IMG/VR virus record: IMGVR_UViG_3300046804_005266
Coordinates: 1-45,054 of that record
Origin: a virus
Strand: one strand, 5' to 3'
Length of the DNA stretch: 45,054 bases
Shown here: positions 29,874-38,478 of the stretch, piece by piece
How the letters are laid out: each line of letters opens with the position of its first letter
Position numbering within the stretch: the first letter of the stretch is position 1
Position numbers and translations under genes: made by a program
The notes under the pieces: generated by a model
What the model saw: the letters and a program-made list of their open reading frames with translations, nothing else
Told to the model about the DNA's origin: nothing
The model's database searches: none

Positions 29874-30315
29874 AGTAGAGGTTAATGTGGAACATCTGCA
29901 TAAGTACAAAGCTGCAGAAGTTGATGATTATCAGGCAGAAGAACAAAGTATACCGGATCTGATCATTCAAGAAATGGCATGGGTACATCAATCTGGTATT
30001 AGTGTTACTGCAATAAAAGAGATAGAGTCTGAGGTTACCGGTGAATATGAAGACAAGAACTTGACAGGACCATGGGCTTTTGTAGAGAAGTATTACCCTG
30101 AGTACAGTAGTAGTGATGAGATAGCAAGGGCAAATGACCTTGATGTAATACTTACTGAATCAGAAGGTAATTGGGGAGAAGGTGCAATGAGGTTGTGGGA
30201 AGAAGAATTAGAGCAATGCTTTTCAGAAGCAGCAAGAGCAAACGATGAGTTACTGGTAAGAATTTATCAGGATGCAATAGAAGGATACATTGAATCACTA
30301 AAAGGAGAAAAGTAA
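29857..30315 (+). CDS. Unknown acidic protein
   Basis: 152 aa, not recognised. Beta/helical and acidic, with IPDLIIQEMAWVHQSGISVT and a C-terminal helix (EEELEQCFSEAARANDELLV). Overlaps its neighbours at both ends (1 base with 30315 gene). Confidence 0.6.
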   Translation: MRYLIEVEVNVEHLHKYKAAEVDDYQAEEQSIPDLIIQEMAWVHQSGISVTAIKEIESEVTGEYEDKNLTGPWAFVEKYYPEYSSSDEIARANDLDVILTESEGNWGEGAMRLWEEELEQCFSEAARANDELLVRIYQDAIEGYIESLKGEK

Positions 30316-30593
30316 TGAGTTGTATAGATAAAAGGGAATATAGTTTGATAGACGTTGATGGATTGTCAACTTGCCTGGCTGAGACAGATTGGAAGAATGA
30401 AACAGAGAATATAACTACAGGAGATCTTTACGATACAGTAGTTGATCAGACAGGTTGTGTAAAGAGTGTCCCAAAACCTCATTGGGCAAGTGCATTCTTT
30501 GCACTAAAAGAGTCTTATCTTCATCTTATTGCTCACTTTAGAAAAGAAGATAACGAAGATGCAACTGAAAGCCAGGGAGGAGGTAATCAATAA
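30315..30593 (+). CDS. Small unknown protein
   Basis: 92 aa, not recognised. Starts SCIDKREYSLIDVDGLSTC, a Trp-containing middle (KPHWASAFFALKESYLHL) and a polar tail. The 3' end overlaps the primase gene start. The TTACCTG-rich context has no separate leader. Confidence 0.55.
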   Translation: MSCIDKREYSLIDVDGLSTCLAETDWKNETENITTGDLYDTVVDQTGCVKSVPKPHWASAFFALKESYLHLIAHFRKEDNEDATESQGGGNQ

Positions 30594-31527
30594 AGATTAC
30601 CTGTTCCAGAAAATAGATCATTACGATGTGTATAGGTATTATATCGGTAACTTTTCAGTAGGTCAGCCAATATCAAGTCCGTTCCGTAAGGATAACAATC
30701 CGTCATTTTCTATCTACATAAAGGATGGAAAGTTACGGCACCATGATTTTGGTGATGACCGGTACAAGGGTGACTGCATTGATCTTGTTAAACAGTTGTT
30801 TAACCTTGATACTAAAGAGGCAATCCTGAAGATTGCAAAAGACTTTGGTATCTCTGAAGGTGTAGATAACTCTGCCAGGATCACATCTACCTATACAAAG
30901 CCATACATAAGTGAGAAAGCAAGTTATCTGATACAGATATCGGCCCGTAGATGGTCGGCTGAGGATATTGCTTACTGGAAGCAGTTTGGTATTACAACAA
31001 CAATGCTGAGAGAAGATAATGTCTATCCTGTAAAGGAGGCTTATCTGAACAAGAGGAGAATAGGAATGTGGAAGGATGAGCTCGTATATGCTTACCAATA
31101 TGATGAAGGGATAAAGCTTTACTTTCCTACCCGGGAAAAGAAAGACAAGTGGAAAAGTAACATACCGTTGACAGTTGTGGAGAACCAGAAGGTTCTGGAG
31201 AATGCGAAGAGGGTGATCATTACCAAAGCAAAGAAGGACAGATTAGTTCTGAGCCGGTACATGGACAATGTATTGAACGTACAAAATGAGACCAGAGCAT
31301 GCTTTACTCCGGAGTTTCTGAAGAAGCTGGAGGGCAAAGAAGTCTGGATCAACTATGACAGTGATGATGTCGGTGTAAAGAACTGTACAGCTATCACAAA
31401 AGAGTTCGGATTTAAGTACGTAAATGTGCCAAGAGAGTATTTGCCGGTAAAGGATTTTTCAGATCTTTACAAAGAACATGGAGAGAAAGTATTACTTCAG
31501 GTTCTAAAATCAAAAAATTTAATATGA
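30559..31527 (+). CDS. DnaG-like primase without zinc-finger cysteines
   Basis: 322 aa from the ATG at 30559 (an in-frame ATG at 30529 is possible; both lie inside the upstream gene). N-terminal SSPFRKDNNPSFSIY and RHHDFGDDRYKGDCIDLVKQ align with the DnaG zinc-binding region (PFHxExxPSF, GDxxxFV), but the zinc cysteines are missing. The TOPRIM domain has VIITKAKKDRLVL in place of EGxxD and NYDSDDVGVKN (DxD). This set (TKxxKD, NYDSDD) also occurs in other phage primases. It would make replication primers with the DnaB-type helicase. Confidence 0.8.
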   Translation: MQLKAREEVINKDYLFQKIDHYDVYRYYIGNFSVGQPISSPFRKDNNPSFSIYIKDGKLRHHDFGDDRYKGDCIDLVKQLFNLDTKEAILKIAKDFGISEGVDNSARITSTYTKPYISEKASYLIQISARRWSAEDIAYWKQFGITTTMLREDNVYPVKEAYLNKRRIGMWKDELVYAYQYDEGIKLYFPTREKKDKWKSNIPLTVVENQKVLENAKRVIITKAKKDRLVLSRYMDNVLNVQNETRACFTPEFLKKLEGKEVWINYDSDDVGVKNCTAITKEFGFKYVNVPREYLPVKDFSDLYKEHGEKVLLQVLKSKNLI

Positions 31528-31700
31528 AGACGTTTTACATCGGATACGAAAGAGAAAAAGGAAAGTTTGTAAATCTCAACACCCTTGAGAATGCAGAACA
31601 ATCAGGTATGTGGTTTAAGATAATTGAGGCCAGCTCTTATGCAAGTGCAAGGGAGCAGGTTATTGACCTGTACCTGGATGAGAATCAAGAACACGAGTAG
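31524..31700 (+). CDS. Small ORF, 58 aa
   Basis: MKTFYIGYEREKGKFVNLNT at the start, IIEASSYASAREQVIDLYL in the middle and an acidic tail (DENQEHE). Overlaps the primase stop by 4 bases, is followed after 2 bases by the next ATG, and reads as a coherent small alpha/beta protein. Function unknown. Confidence 0.65.
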   Translation: MKTFYIGYEREKGKFVNLNTLENAEQSGMWFKIIEASSYASAREQVIDLYLDENQEHE

Positions 31701-31702
31701 TT

Positions 31703-31963
31703 ATGGCAAAGTTTCTACCGATAGTAGTAACTATCAACGATGAGAAGGAAAAGACGGTAAGGGTACAGAACACAGATGGAAGAGTTTGGATCAGGATTGG
31801 TACCAAAAAAGGTGGTGTAGATGTTTGTATTGCACAATCTGATGATGGTCTTGGTCTTGCTATTGATGCATGGGATGCAAAGACGTGTGAGCAGCATTTA
31901 GGTACAATGGCTGTTTGGTTTGATGACATTGAAAAAGAAGAAGACGAAGATGAAACTAACTAA
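31703..31963 (+). CDS. Small unknown protein
   Basis: 86 aa, not recognised. A beta-hairpin-rich start (KFLPIVVTINDEKEKTVRV), GRVWIRIGTKKGGVDVCIA and an acidic tail (DDIEKEEDEDETN). Overlaps the next gene by 14 bp. Confidence 0.6.
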   Translation: MAKFLPIVVTINDEKEKTVRVQNTDGRVWIRIGTKKGGVDVCIAQSDDGLGLAIDAWDAKTCEQHLGTMAVWFDDIEKEEDEDETN

Positions 31964-32378
31964 TGAACGTACTTATAACATTCTGATCAAAGCTACAGTC
32001 TGTTCTGAATGGGATAGTTGTAATGCAGCTTTGATAGAAGATGTGCTGGAGCAGACTCTGGAGAGATGGAGAGAATACGATAAGATTGCAACAGATACCA
32101 AAACAAATTCAAGATGGAATGATTTCAGCTATCTGGCAATTAGCGAAGACTGTACTTTTCTTATGGAGAGGAATGATATTACTGATGGTATTCCTGAAGG
32201 TAAATCCTGGTCTTATGTAGAAGATGTTACCCAAGAAGACATAGACCAAGAGCCGGAACAAAAAGTTATATGTGGTACCATGAAGTTCTTTGGTAATGGT
32301 GATGTATGTTTTGTTGCTTATGGTAAACATACCGGTGAAGAGTTCTTTACCGAACATTTAAACATTAACGATTTATGA
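31950..32378 (+). CDS. Unknown acidic protein
   Basis: 142 aa from 31950 (a longer start at 31920 overlaps the previous gene and is less likely). N-terminal helices ILIKATVCSEWDSCNAALIE, a NSRWNDFSYLAISEDCTFLM segment and a beta-rich end. Not recognised. Its last codons overlap the following gene. Confidence 0.6.
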   Translation: MKLTNERTYNILIKATVCSEWDSCNAALIEDVLEQTLERWREYDKIATDTKTNSRWNDFSYLAISEDCTFLMERNDITDGIPEGKSWSYVEDVTQEDIDQEPEQKVICGTMKFFGNGDVCFVAYGKHTGEEFFTEHLNINDL

Positions 32379-32620
32379 TTTACGATATGCAGTACAGGGA
32401 CGGAGCCAATTACAAAAAGTGGTTCCGGGCAGATATTTCATCCTTTCCCTTGAATGCAGGTAGGGAAGAAATGAAAATGGAGGAATCCGGCCTGACAATG
32501 AAAGAGTTCTTTGATCATATGGGTTGGGAGTTTGATGAAGAGTTAGATCACAACATACTTGAGATTATAGGACTTAGTGATGATCAGATGAGTGAGCCGG
32601 AAATAAAGTTTACAAATTAA
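32375..32620 (+). CDS. Small unknown protein
   Basis: 81 aa, not recognised. Acidic, with a MKMEESGLTMKEFFDHMGWEF helix and a YDMQYRDGANYKKWFRADIS start. The N-terminal YDMQYRDG recurs weakly in the protein at 33378 (RFYDMQCNR). Confidence 0.6.
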   Translation: MIYDMQYRDGANYKKWFRADISSFPLNAGREEMKMEESGLTMKEFFDHMGWEFDEELDHNILEIIGLSDDQMSEPEIKFTN

Positions 32621-32631
32621 AAGAAACAACA

Positions 32632-33378
32632 ATGGAAAACAACGTAGCAATAAATGCAATAGCAGAAGTAAAATCAACTAAAGAGTTCTTGAGGGAATTG
32701 CAATTACCAATACAGACATCATACTACAAACCTGTAGGTCATGGTCAGCTTATGGATATTACCCTGGAGAGTATAGATAGATCAGGTTTTGTGTTGAGGA
32801 GTGAGGAGTATACACATGCTGCCGGTGGTGCAAAAGCTAATGGTAAATACTATCTTGACTATGGTAATGATCCGGACATGTCAATAATGATAGCCTGGCA
32901 GAACAGTTACAATAAGCAACTGAGCCTGAAGTTTGCAGTAGGTGGTTATGTATTTATCTGTGAGAATGGTATGGTACGTGGTGATATGGGTACCTTCAAA
33001 AGCAAGCATATGGGCCAGATACAGCAGGTAACACCAAAGCTGTTGACTGAGTACATATCTGATGCCGGTGAGACATTTGAGAAGATGTTGATTGAGAAGA
33101 GGAGGATGCAGGAGATAGAGGTGACAAAGAAGACCAGTGCAGAGCTCTTGGGTCGTATGTTTATCGAAGAAGGTATCATTACCAGCACTCAGCTTAATAT
33201 TATCAAGAGTGAGATGGAAAAGCCTACGTTTGAGTATGGTCATGATGGTAGCCTGTGGCAGTTGTACAACCATACAACATATGCCCTGAAGTCTGCTACA
33301 CCAACTACCTGGCTGAAACAACAAATGGATAACCACCAGTTCTTTACAGAAGAATATGGTATAGCTGAATTGGTATAA
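32632..33378 (+). CDS. DUF932-like phage protein
   Basis: 248 aa. The central IMIAWQNSYNKQLSLKFAVG followed by GYVFICENGMVRGD matches DUF932 proteins of phages and plasmids (RNSHDKSL... GxxVFVCxNG), with downstream helical residues (EKMLIEKRRMQEIEVT) and a C-terminal TPTTWLKQQMD. The family is widespread on mobile elements with unknown molecular role. Leader AAATTAAAAGAAACAACA is A-rich. Confidence 0.7.
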   Translation: MENNVAINAIAEVKSTKEFLRELQLPIQTSYYKPVGHGQLMDITLESIDRSGFVLRSEEYTHAAGGAKANGKYYLDYGNDPDMSIMIAWQNSYNKQLSLKFAVGGYVFICENGMVRGDMGTFKSKHMGQIQQVTPKLLTEYISDAGETFEKMLIEKRRMQEIEVTKKTSAELLGRMFIEEGIITSTQLNIIKSEMEKPTFEYGHDGSLWQLYNHTTYALKSATPTTWLKQQMDNHQFFTEEYGIAELV

Positions 33379-33605
33379 TGTACTACAGATTTTATGACAT
33401 GCAATGTAACCGGCATATGGCAACCGGTTACAATGCAGAGTCAAGACGAGATGCAAAAGCTGCTATAGTAAGTTATATACTTGGAGGGAGTGATTGTAGT
33501 GAAAGAGCAGTAAAAAGAATGTCACTAAAAGACATTTGTATAAATTGGGAGTTCTATTTAGAGAAGAGTAAAAAACCATTTGAAGAAGATGCAAGTAACG
33601 GATAA
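33378..33605 (+). CDS. Small unknown protein
   Basis: 75 aa, not recognised. Basic with Cys (RFYDMQCNRHMATGYNAESR), KAAIVSYILGGSDCSERAVK, and a KSKKPFEEDASNG tail. Start overlaps the previous stop; the last codons overlap the uracil-DNA glycosylase gene. Confidence 0.55.
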   Translation: MYYRFYDMQCNRHMATGYNAESRRDAKAAIVSYILGGSDCSERAVKRMSLKDICINWEFYLEKSKKPFEEDASNG

Positions 33606-34413
33606 AATAAGACAGAGATTAGGAACGTGGACAGATCTGTTTGTACCATTTATTGAATCTCCTACCTGGGATGGAATCTTTGATAAACTCTTTGCTATCA
33701 ATGCAAAGGGTCGTCAGATAATTCCTAAGTCAGAAGATGTGTTCAAATCGTTTGAGTTGTGTGACCGGAATAAATTGAAAGCAGTTGTGATCTTGATGGA
33801 TCCGTATCCATCTCTCACAAATGATAACAAGATGATTGCTAACGGTGTACCGCTCTCCTGTGCAGGTAAAGATAAAATGCAGCCAAGTTTGGAGATATGG
33901 TATTCCGGCATGGATGAATCATTGTTTGGCTTTAATCCAAACCTTGACAAGAGGCTTGATAACAGCTATCTGCTGGTAGAGGAAGGTGTGTTGATGTTAA
34001 ACAGCTCTCTGACATGTGAGGTAAACAAACCAGGATCTCATCTGGATATCTGGACACCATTCATGCAGTACTTTATTGAGGAGATCCTTAACAAGTACTA
34101 CAGTGGTTTACCAATAGTGCTATGCGGTGCACAGGCTCAGAAGTTGGAGAAGTTTATATCACCACTGCTACATTACATAAAGAAGATCGAGCACCCGGTA
34201 GCAGCAAGTTATGCAAACCGGGCCTGGAAACATGACAACATGTTCTCCTGGTGTAATCAGATCATTACCTCAAACAATGGAGAGGAGTTTGTAATTAAAT
34301 GGCATAGGGAAAAAGGAGTACAATCAGAGAAATGCGAAAAACAAAAGCCAGTACCGGGAACAAAGGAACCACTGAAAAGTGCGGAGGAGCTCGGTTTACC
34401 GTGGAAGGACTAA
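33580..34413 (+). CDS. Uracil-DNA glycosylase (family 1-like)
   Basis: 277 aa; an in-frame ATG at 33589 is an alternative start. UNG motifs: AVVILMDPYPSL (Asp74, Tyr76; the water-activating region GQDPYH with His replaced by Pro), NGVPLSC and QPSLEIW, LMLNSSLTC (Asn equivalent), LCGAQAQK, and HPVAASY (the DNA-intercalation/HPSPLS motif with His kept). Core catalytic Asp, Asn and His are retained, so activity is likely. It excises uracil from DNA; it may also serve as a polymerase co-factor, as in other large viruses. A degenerate relative is at 43919. Confidence 0.85.
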   Translation: MKKMQVTDKIRQRLGTWTDLFVPFIESPTWDGIFDKLFAINAKGRQIIPKSEDVFKSFELCDRNKLKAVVILMDPYPSLTNDNKMIANGVPLSCAGKDKMQPSLEIWYSGMDESLFGFNPNLDKRLDNSYLLVEEGVLMLNSSLTCEVNKPGSHLDIWTPFMQYFIEEILNKYYSGLPIVLCGAQAQKLEKFISPLLHYIKKIEHPVAASYANRAWKHDNMFSWCNQIITSNNGEEFVIKWHREKGVQSEKCEKQKPVPGTKEPLKSAEELGLPWKD

Positions 34414-34538
34414 AACATCTATCTGAGAAAGAGATAGATCAGCTATGTGAAGAAGAACCGGAGATAACCATAAAAGGTTATCTCCTTTTTCTTTCTGAGA
34501 TTAATGAGATTCAAAAATCAACAGATAATGGAAAATAA
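34332..34538 (+). CDS. Small unknown protein with internal terminator-like hairpin
   Basis: 68 aa. Its start lies within the glycosylase gene (82-bp overlap), then FTVEGLKHLSEKEIDQLCEE and ITIKGYLLFLSEINEI. A perfect 10-bp hairpin plus U run (34460-34493) lies in the coding sequence at EPEITIKGYLLF, so either the ORF is a small gene read despite pausing, or the hairpin is the true terminator and the ORF is a shadow. Confidence 0.45.
   Translation: MRKTKASTGNKGTTEKCGGARFTVEGLKHLSEKEIDQLCEEEPEITIKGYLLFLSEINEIQKSTDNGK
34460..34493 (+). terminator. Strong intrinsic terminator
   Basis: GGAGATAACC (34460-34469) / GGTTATCTCC (34476-34485), perfect 10-bp stem with 6-nt loop, followed by TTTTTCTTTCT. 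The best terminator by eye in the window. It lies inside the ORF at 34332, and may separate the glycosylase transcript from the following genes. Confidence 0.75.
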
Positions 34539-34986
34539 AGAATTGAGCTACGATGACTTTCTGGAGAAGTATACTCTTGTAAATAATCATTTCTGTAGAA
34601 CTGCAGCACATGATGGTTGCATGTTTGAGACATTCGGAGAGGAGTTGGATTTTGTCAGAGCACAAAATCCTAAACGTGTATGGACATTGATTGATAACAA
34701 TGATGGTTGGTATGGTGTATCTGCCGGTCTTCATTTTGTGAATAGGATAGGTTATCTGATAACCGAAGAAGAGTGGCAAGATGGTACAGAGGAGTTTACA
34801 ATTTGTGATGAAGGGCCGGTGAATGATTGGTTTATCTCTCTTGCACCATCTAAGATGGCAGAGATAATGAACATAGATCAAACTCTTAGTCTTGAAGAGA
34901 AAGAAGATAAGGCAAGAGATGCCTGGTATGATCTATCTATTGATGAGAGAGAAGAGATTATGAACAAGTACAAAACTGATTTATAA
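34528..34986 (+). CDS. Unknown protein
   Basis: 152 aa from 34528 (ATG after AAAAATCAACAGATA; a longer frame from 34504 is less likely). Contains TFGEELDFVRAQNPKRVWTL and GWYGVSAGLHFVNRIGYLI, then helical EDKARDAWYDLSIDEREEIM. Similar proteins occur in other phages by my recollection of the motif; function not known. Confidence 0.65.
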   Translation: MENKELSYDDFLEKYTLVNNHFCRTAAHDGCMFETFGEELDFVRAQNPKRVWTLIDNNDGWYGVSAGLHFVNRIGYLITEEEWQDGTEEFTICDEGPVNDWFISLAPSKMAEIMNIDQTLSLEEKEDKARDAWYDLSIDEREEIMNKYKTDL

Positions 34987-35147
34987 TGAAACAGCAAATT
35001 GAAAAGAAGCTTGAGTATTACAAGAAACAATACAATGCAGCCATTGACCGCTACATGGAGAGTAATGGCCGGAAGGATAAGGAAAGTGCTATCAGGTGCA
35101 AGGAGCGTGTAAAAACATATGAAGAAGTTTTAAAACTGATACCATAA
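34986..35147 (+). CDS. Small ORF, 53 aa
   Basis: MKQQIEKKLEYYKKQYNAAI then DRYMESNGRKDKESAIRCKE and an EEVLKLIP end. A short basic helical coiled-coil protein. Overlaps neighbours by 1 base at both ends (TAATG), so it is well anchored in the operon. Confidence 0.65.
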   Translation: MKQQIEKKLEYYKKQYNAAIDRYMESNGRKDKESAIRCKERVKTYEEVLKLIP

Positions 35148-35872
35148 TGAACTACGATACAGAAGAGTACAAAGGGTACACAATTGAGATAAGTTACGAT
35201 CCTGAACCAATGAATCCACGTACAGAGTGGGAAGAAGCAACAACAATGGTATGCTGGCATTCTCGCTATAACCTGGGTGACATGGAACATAATGGTAAAA
35301 GAGGTAGAGAGAGTAGGCTTACTCCTATAAGTGATAACTACCAGGAACCAATAGATCTCTTGTATGAACTGGCCGGAGTAGATAGAAGTGAATACCAGGA
35401 TGAGCAATATGAGAAGACCGGCAGTTGGGATGATATGGATACTGCAGATCTTTACAAGCTGATTGAAGAGAAGGGTACAATAATACGTACCCTTTATCTT
35501 TATGATCATAGTGGTATTACTATCTCTATGGGTGGTTTCTCATGTCCTTGGGATTCGGGGCCGGTAGGTTACGTATACATAACCAAAGAGAAGATTGTAA
35601 AAGAGTGGGGTGAAGGAGAAGAAGCATATGAGAAAGCAAGGAATTGTATGAAAGCCGAGGTAGAAGTTTATGATAACTACCTTACCGGTGAGGTATATAG
35701 TTTCAAGATACTGAATGCAGATGAGGAAGAAGTAGATAGCTGTAGTGGTTATTATGGTGATAGTGGTAAAGAGGATATGATCAAAGAGTGTAAGAGCTTG
35801 ATTGATTATTACATTCAGAAGAAGGAAGAGAGAGATTTATTGTTGGGTATTCAATTAGAATTAGCATTATGA
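35147..35872 (+). CDS. Unknown phage protein (beta-rich, DHSGIT motif)
   Basis: 241 aa. EYKGYTIEISYDPEPMNPR at the start, LYLYDHSGITISMGGFSCPW then SGPVGYVYITKEKIVKEWGE, VDSCSGYYGDSGKEDMIKE near the end. By my recollection this arrangement recurs in many unrelated phage genomes with no known function. Trp and Cys are conserved-looking (MVCWHSRYNLGD). Overlaps neighbours by 1-4 bases. Confidence 0.7.
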   Translation: MNYDTEEYKGYTIEISYDPEPMNPRTEWEEATTMVCWHSRYNLGDMEHNGKRGRESRLTPISDNYQEPIDLLYELAGVDRSEYQDEQYEKTGSWDDMDTADLYKLIEEKGTIIRTLYLYDHSGITISMGGFSCPWDSGPVGYVYITKEKIVKEWGEGEEAYEKARNCMKAEVEVYDNYLTGEVYSFKILNADEEEVDSCSGYYGDSGKEDMIKECKSLIDYYIQKKEERDLLLGIQLELAL

Positions 35873-36876
35873 GCACAACTACAAAAAGAATAAAGAAAGT
35901 ATTTCGCAACATGGCAGAGGTTGCACACGTCTGGGCCTATCAACAACAATCAGATGCAAGGTGTCACAATGCTTACTTTGAAGGTGATACAATATACAGC
36001 TATGGGAGACATTTTCCCATAGCTCGTATTTATAACAAAGATGGAAAGAAAACAGTGTTCTTTACTACAAGGACATATAGCTCTACTACATCAAAACATG
36101 TAGCTGATGTATACCGGGCATGTAGTCATATGAATATCCTGTACATGCACAATGTTGTGAGTTGGGCAAGATTTGGAGAGCTGGACTACGACCATAAAAT
36201 AAACATTGGTGATTTCTTAAGTAATATATCCGAATGCTTAAGAAGAGTTGAGAAAGGAAGAATATCGAAGAGAAGACATTTTGAAGATGTAGTAAGATAT
36301 ACCGGACAGCTCCGAAAATACTTACGATTCTTCAGACTGGAAGAAGTTGTAGGAACTGAAGTTAAAGAGAAGATAGCTGAAGTATTATCTGATAAGTGGG
36401 AGATCCATATAAAAGAGTTTGAGGAGAAGGAAGCAAAAAGGTTAGCTGATCCTAAGTTACAGGAGAAGAGAGAGAAAGCTCAGAAAGCAAGGGATGCTAA
36501 AATACAGAAGGAAGATGAGGAGCAGTTGACAAAGTGGAGAAACTTTGAAGCATATAATGCCACTATAAGTAGAAAGTGGAGCAGCAGACGTAGATATGGA
36601 TATAGCTCATTGAGCTATCTTAGGTACAATCCGGATAAAGAAAGGATAGAAACATCTCAACATGTTGAGGTGCCGGTAGAGACAGCACATCTGTTCTATA
36701 GGCACATTCAGGTAATGTTGAGGAAAGATGGTTGTAACTCAGCACAATGCTGTGATTACAAGTTGTTGAATACCTATACTGTAACAGAAATAACTCAGGA
36801 TAGGATTGTAGTTGGGTGTCACAGGATCCCAATGTCAGAAGTTGAACTAATTGCTAAACAATTAAAATGGATATAA
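35869..36876 (+). CDS. Unknown protein with long basic helix
   Basis: 335 aa, not recognised. N-terminal TTKRIKKVFRNMAEVAHVWA, then a HisCys-containing YACSHMNILYMHN part, a long charged helix (about 175-230, KEFEEKEAKRLADPKLQEKR) and a C-terminal beta region (VPVETAHLFYRHIQVMLR). No catalytic motif. Might be a DNA-associated structural or regulatory protein. Confidence 0.65.
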   Translation: MSTTTKRIKKVFRNMAEVAHVWAYQQQSDARCHNAYFEGDTIYSYGRHFPIARIYNKDGKKTVFFTTRTYSSTTSKHVADVYRACSHMNILYMHNVVSWARFGELDYDHKINIGDFLSNISECLRRVEKGRISKRRHFEDVVRYTGQLRKYLRFFRLEEVVGTEVKEKIAEVLSDKWEIHIKEFEEKEAKRLADPKLQEKREKAQKARDAKIQKEDEEQLTKWRNFEAYNATISRKWSSRRRYGYSSLSYLRYNPDKERIETSQHVEVPVETAHLFYRHIQVMLRKDGCNSAQCCDYKLLNTYTVTEITQDRIVVGCHRIPMSEVELIAKQLKWI

Positions 36877-36877
36877 C

Positions 36878-37135
36878 ATGGCAAGAAAGTATGTAGATTT
36901 TAAAGTTACCGTTTGGTGTCGTGCTCATCTTGATGATGTAGACATGACTGAAGTAGTAGAGGCAATGAAGAAAGGAGAAGGTTCTAATTATTTATTTGCA
37001 GAAGAATTAGCTTATGAATGGGAAACACTTAGTGGTACAGAAGAGCCGTTATCTGTAGAAGAAAATCAAGGAAACTGTACAGTAGAGGTATATGATGGGG
37101 ATGAATTAATTTGGGATAACACTCAAAAACAATAA
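36878..37135 (+). CDS. Small unknown protein
   Basis: 85 aa, not recognised. Starts MARKYVDFKVTVWCRAHLDD, then a helical EVVEAMKKGEGSNYLFAEEL and a beta-rich acidic end. One base separates it from the previous stop. Confidence 0.6.
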   Translation: MARKYVDFKVTVWCRAHLDDVDMTEVVEAMKKGEGSNYLFAEELAYEWETLSGTEEPLSVEENQGNCTVEVYDGDELIWDNTQKQ

Positions 37136-37136
37136 C

Positions 37137-37403
37137 ATGAAAGGACATCAAGCAAAGATTAAATTAGCGGTATTGGACACACCTGGTTTTGGCCAGGTGC
37201 TGTTCGATGCATTGCATACTTACATAGGTGATGCAAGAGGTGAAGAAGTAGATGTAGAACACATTACAGAGATGGCAGATGCTCTTGCATACTCACTCAA
37301 AAAACAGTATCTTGCAGAGCTTCCTGCCAAACAACCAACGGTTAAGAACCGGGATCTCGAGGATCTGATTAAAGAAATCAAAGATGGTCAAAGTAACGAC
37401 TAA
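37137..37403 (+). CDS. Small unknown protein
   Basis: 88 aa, not recognised. Alpha-helical with IKLAVLDTPGFGQVLFDALH and MADALAYSLKKQYLAELPAK, polar end. Overlaps the next gene by 20 bp. Confidence 0.6.
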   Translation: MKGHQAKIKLAVLDTPGFGQVLFDALHTYIGDARGEEVDVEHITEMADALAYSLKKQYLAELPAKQPTVKNRDLEDLIKEIKDGQSND

Positions 37404-37611
37404 TTTCTACTCCCTGAAGATAACTATAGATGGTTACACTCATCTCAAGGTAAAGATGAAAGACATCTATGGTTATCAATCATGGAGTGATAGAGAAGAT
37501 AAGAATACCATACAGTACTACTGTAAGAGTGGTAACATTCTTTGTGAGTACCAGGATAGAGAGTTGTGGAAAGAGATACTAAAACAATTAGAACCAATAG
37601 AATTTAACTAA
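37384..37611 (+). CDS. Small unknown protein
   Basis: 75 aa, not recognised. Beta-rich with ITIDGYTHLKVKMKDIYGYQ and a helical ELWKEILKQLEPIEF end. Two bases from the next ATG. Confidence 0.55.
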   Translation: MVKVTTNFYSLKITIDGYTHLKVKMKDIYGYQSWSDREDKNTIQYYCKSGNILCEYQDRELWKEILKQLEPIEFN

Positions 37612-37612
37612 G

Positions 37613-37813
37613 ATGAAACAAGATGATAAACCATGGTTGGGTGAAAAGTGGTCAGATGACTATCCTCACTACAGAGTAGTTATTGAACGCTATCCGGATG
37701 GAACACAAAAAGAAATATGGAGAGGTACAATATCAATGGAGGAGAATGAGATGGCTGCTTGGGAAGAAAGAGATAACTATTTAAAACAACTAAACAATGG
37801 AACAACAGAGTAA
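37613..37813 (+). CDS. Small unknown protein
   Basis: 66 aa, not recognised. Trp-rich acidic start (DDKPWLGEKWSDDYPHYRVV), PDGTQKEIWRGTISMEENEM and a DNYLKQLN end. Overlaps the next gene by 17 bp. Confidence 0.55.
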   Translation: MKQDDKPWLGEKWSDDYPHYRVVIERYPDGTQKEIWRGTISMEENEMAAWEERDNYLKQLNNGTTE

Positions 37814-38234
37814 ATATTATACCCCAGACATTTCAGAGCTATATGTTGGGTATGAATGTGAACACACTACCTGTAAAGGTGCTTTTAATATAAACCTTGA
37901 AGATGATGTAGTAAAAGATAAACTAACTGTAGATGATCTTAGAAGGTATCTTAGGTATTGTGGTATACATGGTGATGATATAAAAGACTACATAAGAACT
38001 CGCTATCTTGATCAAAGTGATATAGAATCATTAGGGTGGGAGTTTGATAAAAGTAGAGGTATTCCATTGGAATATCATTACACAAAAGAGGTCAATTTAA
38101 AAAAGTATAAATTGACAAAACTCTCAACTAAAATTCACATAGGTGTACTACAACAAGGTAATACTTTGTATGAAGGAGAATGTAAATCAATAAATGAACT
38201 CCGGAAGATCATGGGGTGGTTAAACATAAAGTAA
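37797..38234 (+). CDS. Unknown protein
   Basis: 145 aa, not recognised. Starts MEQQSKYYTPDISELYVGYE, includes DDLRRYLRYCGIHGDDIKDY and a C-terminal YEGECKSINELRKIMGWL. Small alpha/beta protein with a GYECE/CGIHG cysteine pattern, no clear zinc site. The leader ACTAAACAATGGAAC is A-rich. Confidence 0.6.
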   Translation: MEQQSKYYTPDISELYVGYECEHTTCKGAFNINLEDDVVKDKLTVDDLRRYLRYCGIHGDDIKDYIRTRYLDQSDIESLGWEFDKSRGIPLEYHYTKEVNLKKYKLTKLSTKIHIGVLQQGNTLYEGECKSINELRKIMGWLNIK

Positions 38235-38235
38235 T

Positions 38236-38478
38236 ATGGAACAGAACAAAATAACAACAGCACAAGCAGTAGAGCAATTATCTAAAGCTCTGAAAGAAGA
38301 TCAGGCGTATTGGGATGGATGGGTTGCAAATATAGCAATGTCAGTATACGATGAGTATATGGAGAAGCTCCCAAATACCAATACCGTAGTAAAAGGTGCA
38401 TTGCTTGAGATATTTAACAATGGTGCAGACAGGTTTCTTAGATTATTAACAGCAGAAAAAACAACAGACAATGAGTAA
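38236..38478 (+). CDS. Small unknown protein
   Basis: 80 aa, not recognised. Helical with TTAQAVEQLSKALKEDQAYW and AMSVYDEYMEKLPNTNTVVK, acidic end. Overlaps the resolvase gene by 8 bp. Confidence 0.6.
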   Translation: MEQNKITTAQAVEQLSKALKEDQAYWDGWVANIAMSVYDEYMEKLPNTNTVVKGALLEIFNNGADRFLRLLTAEKTTDNE

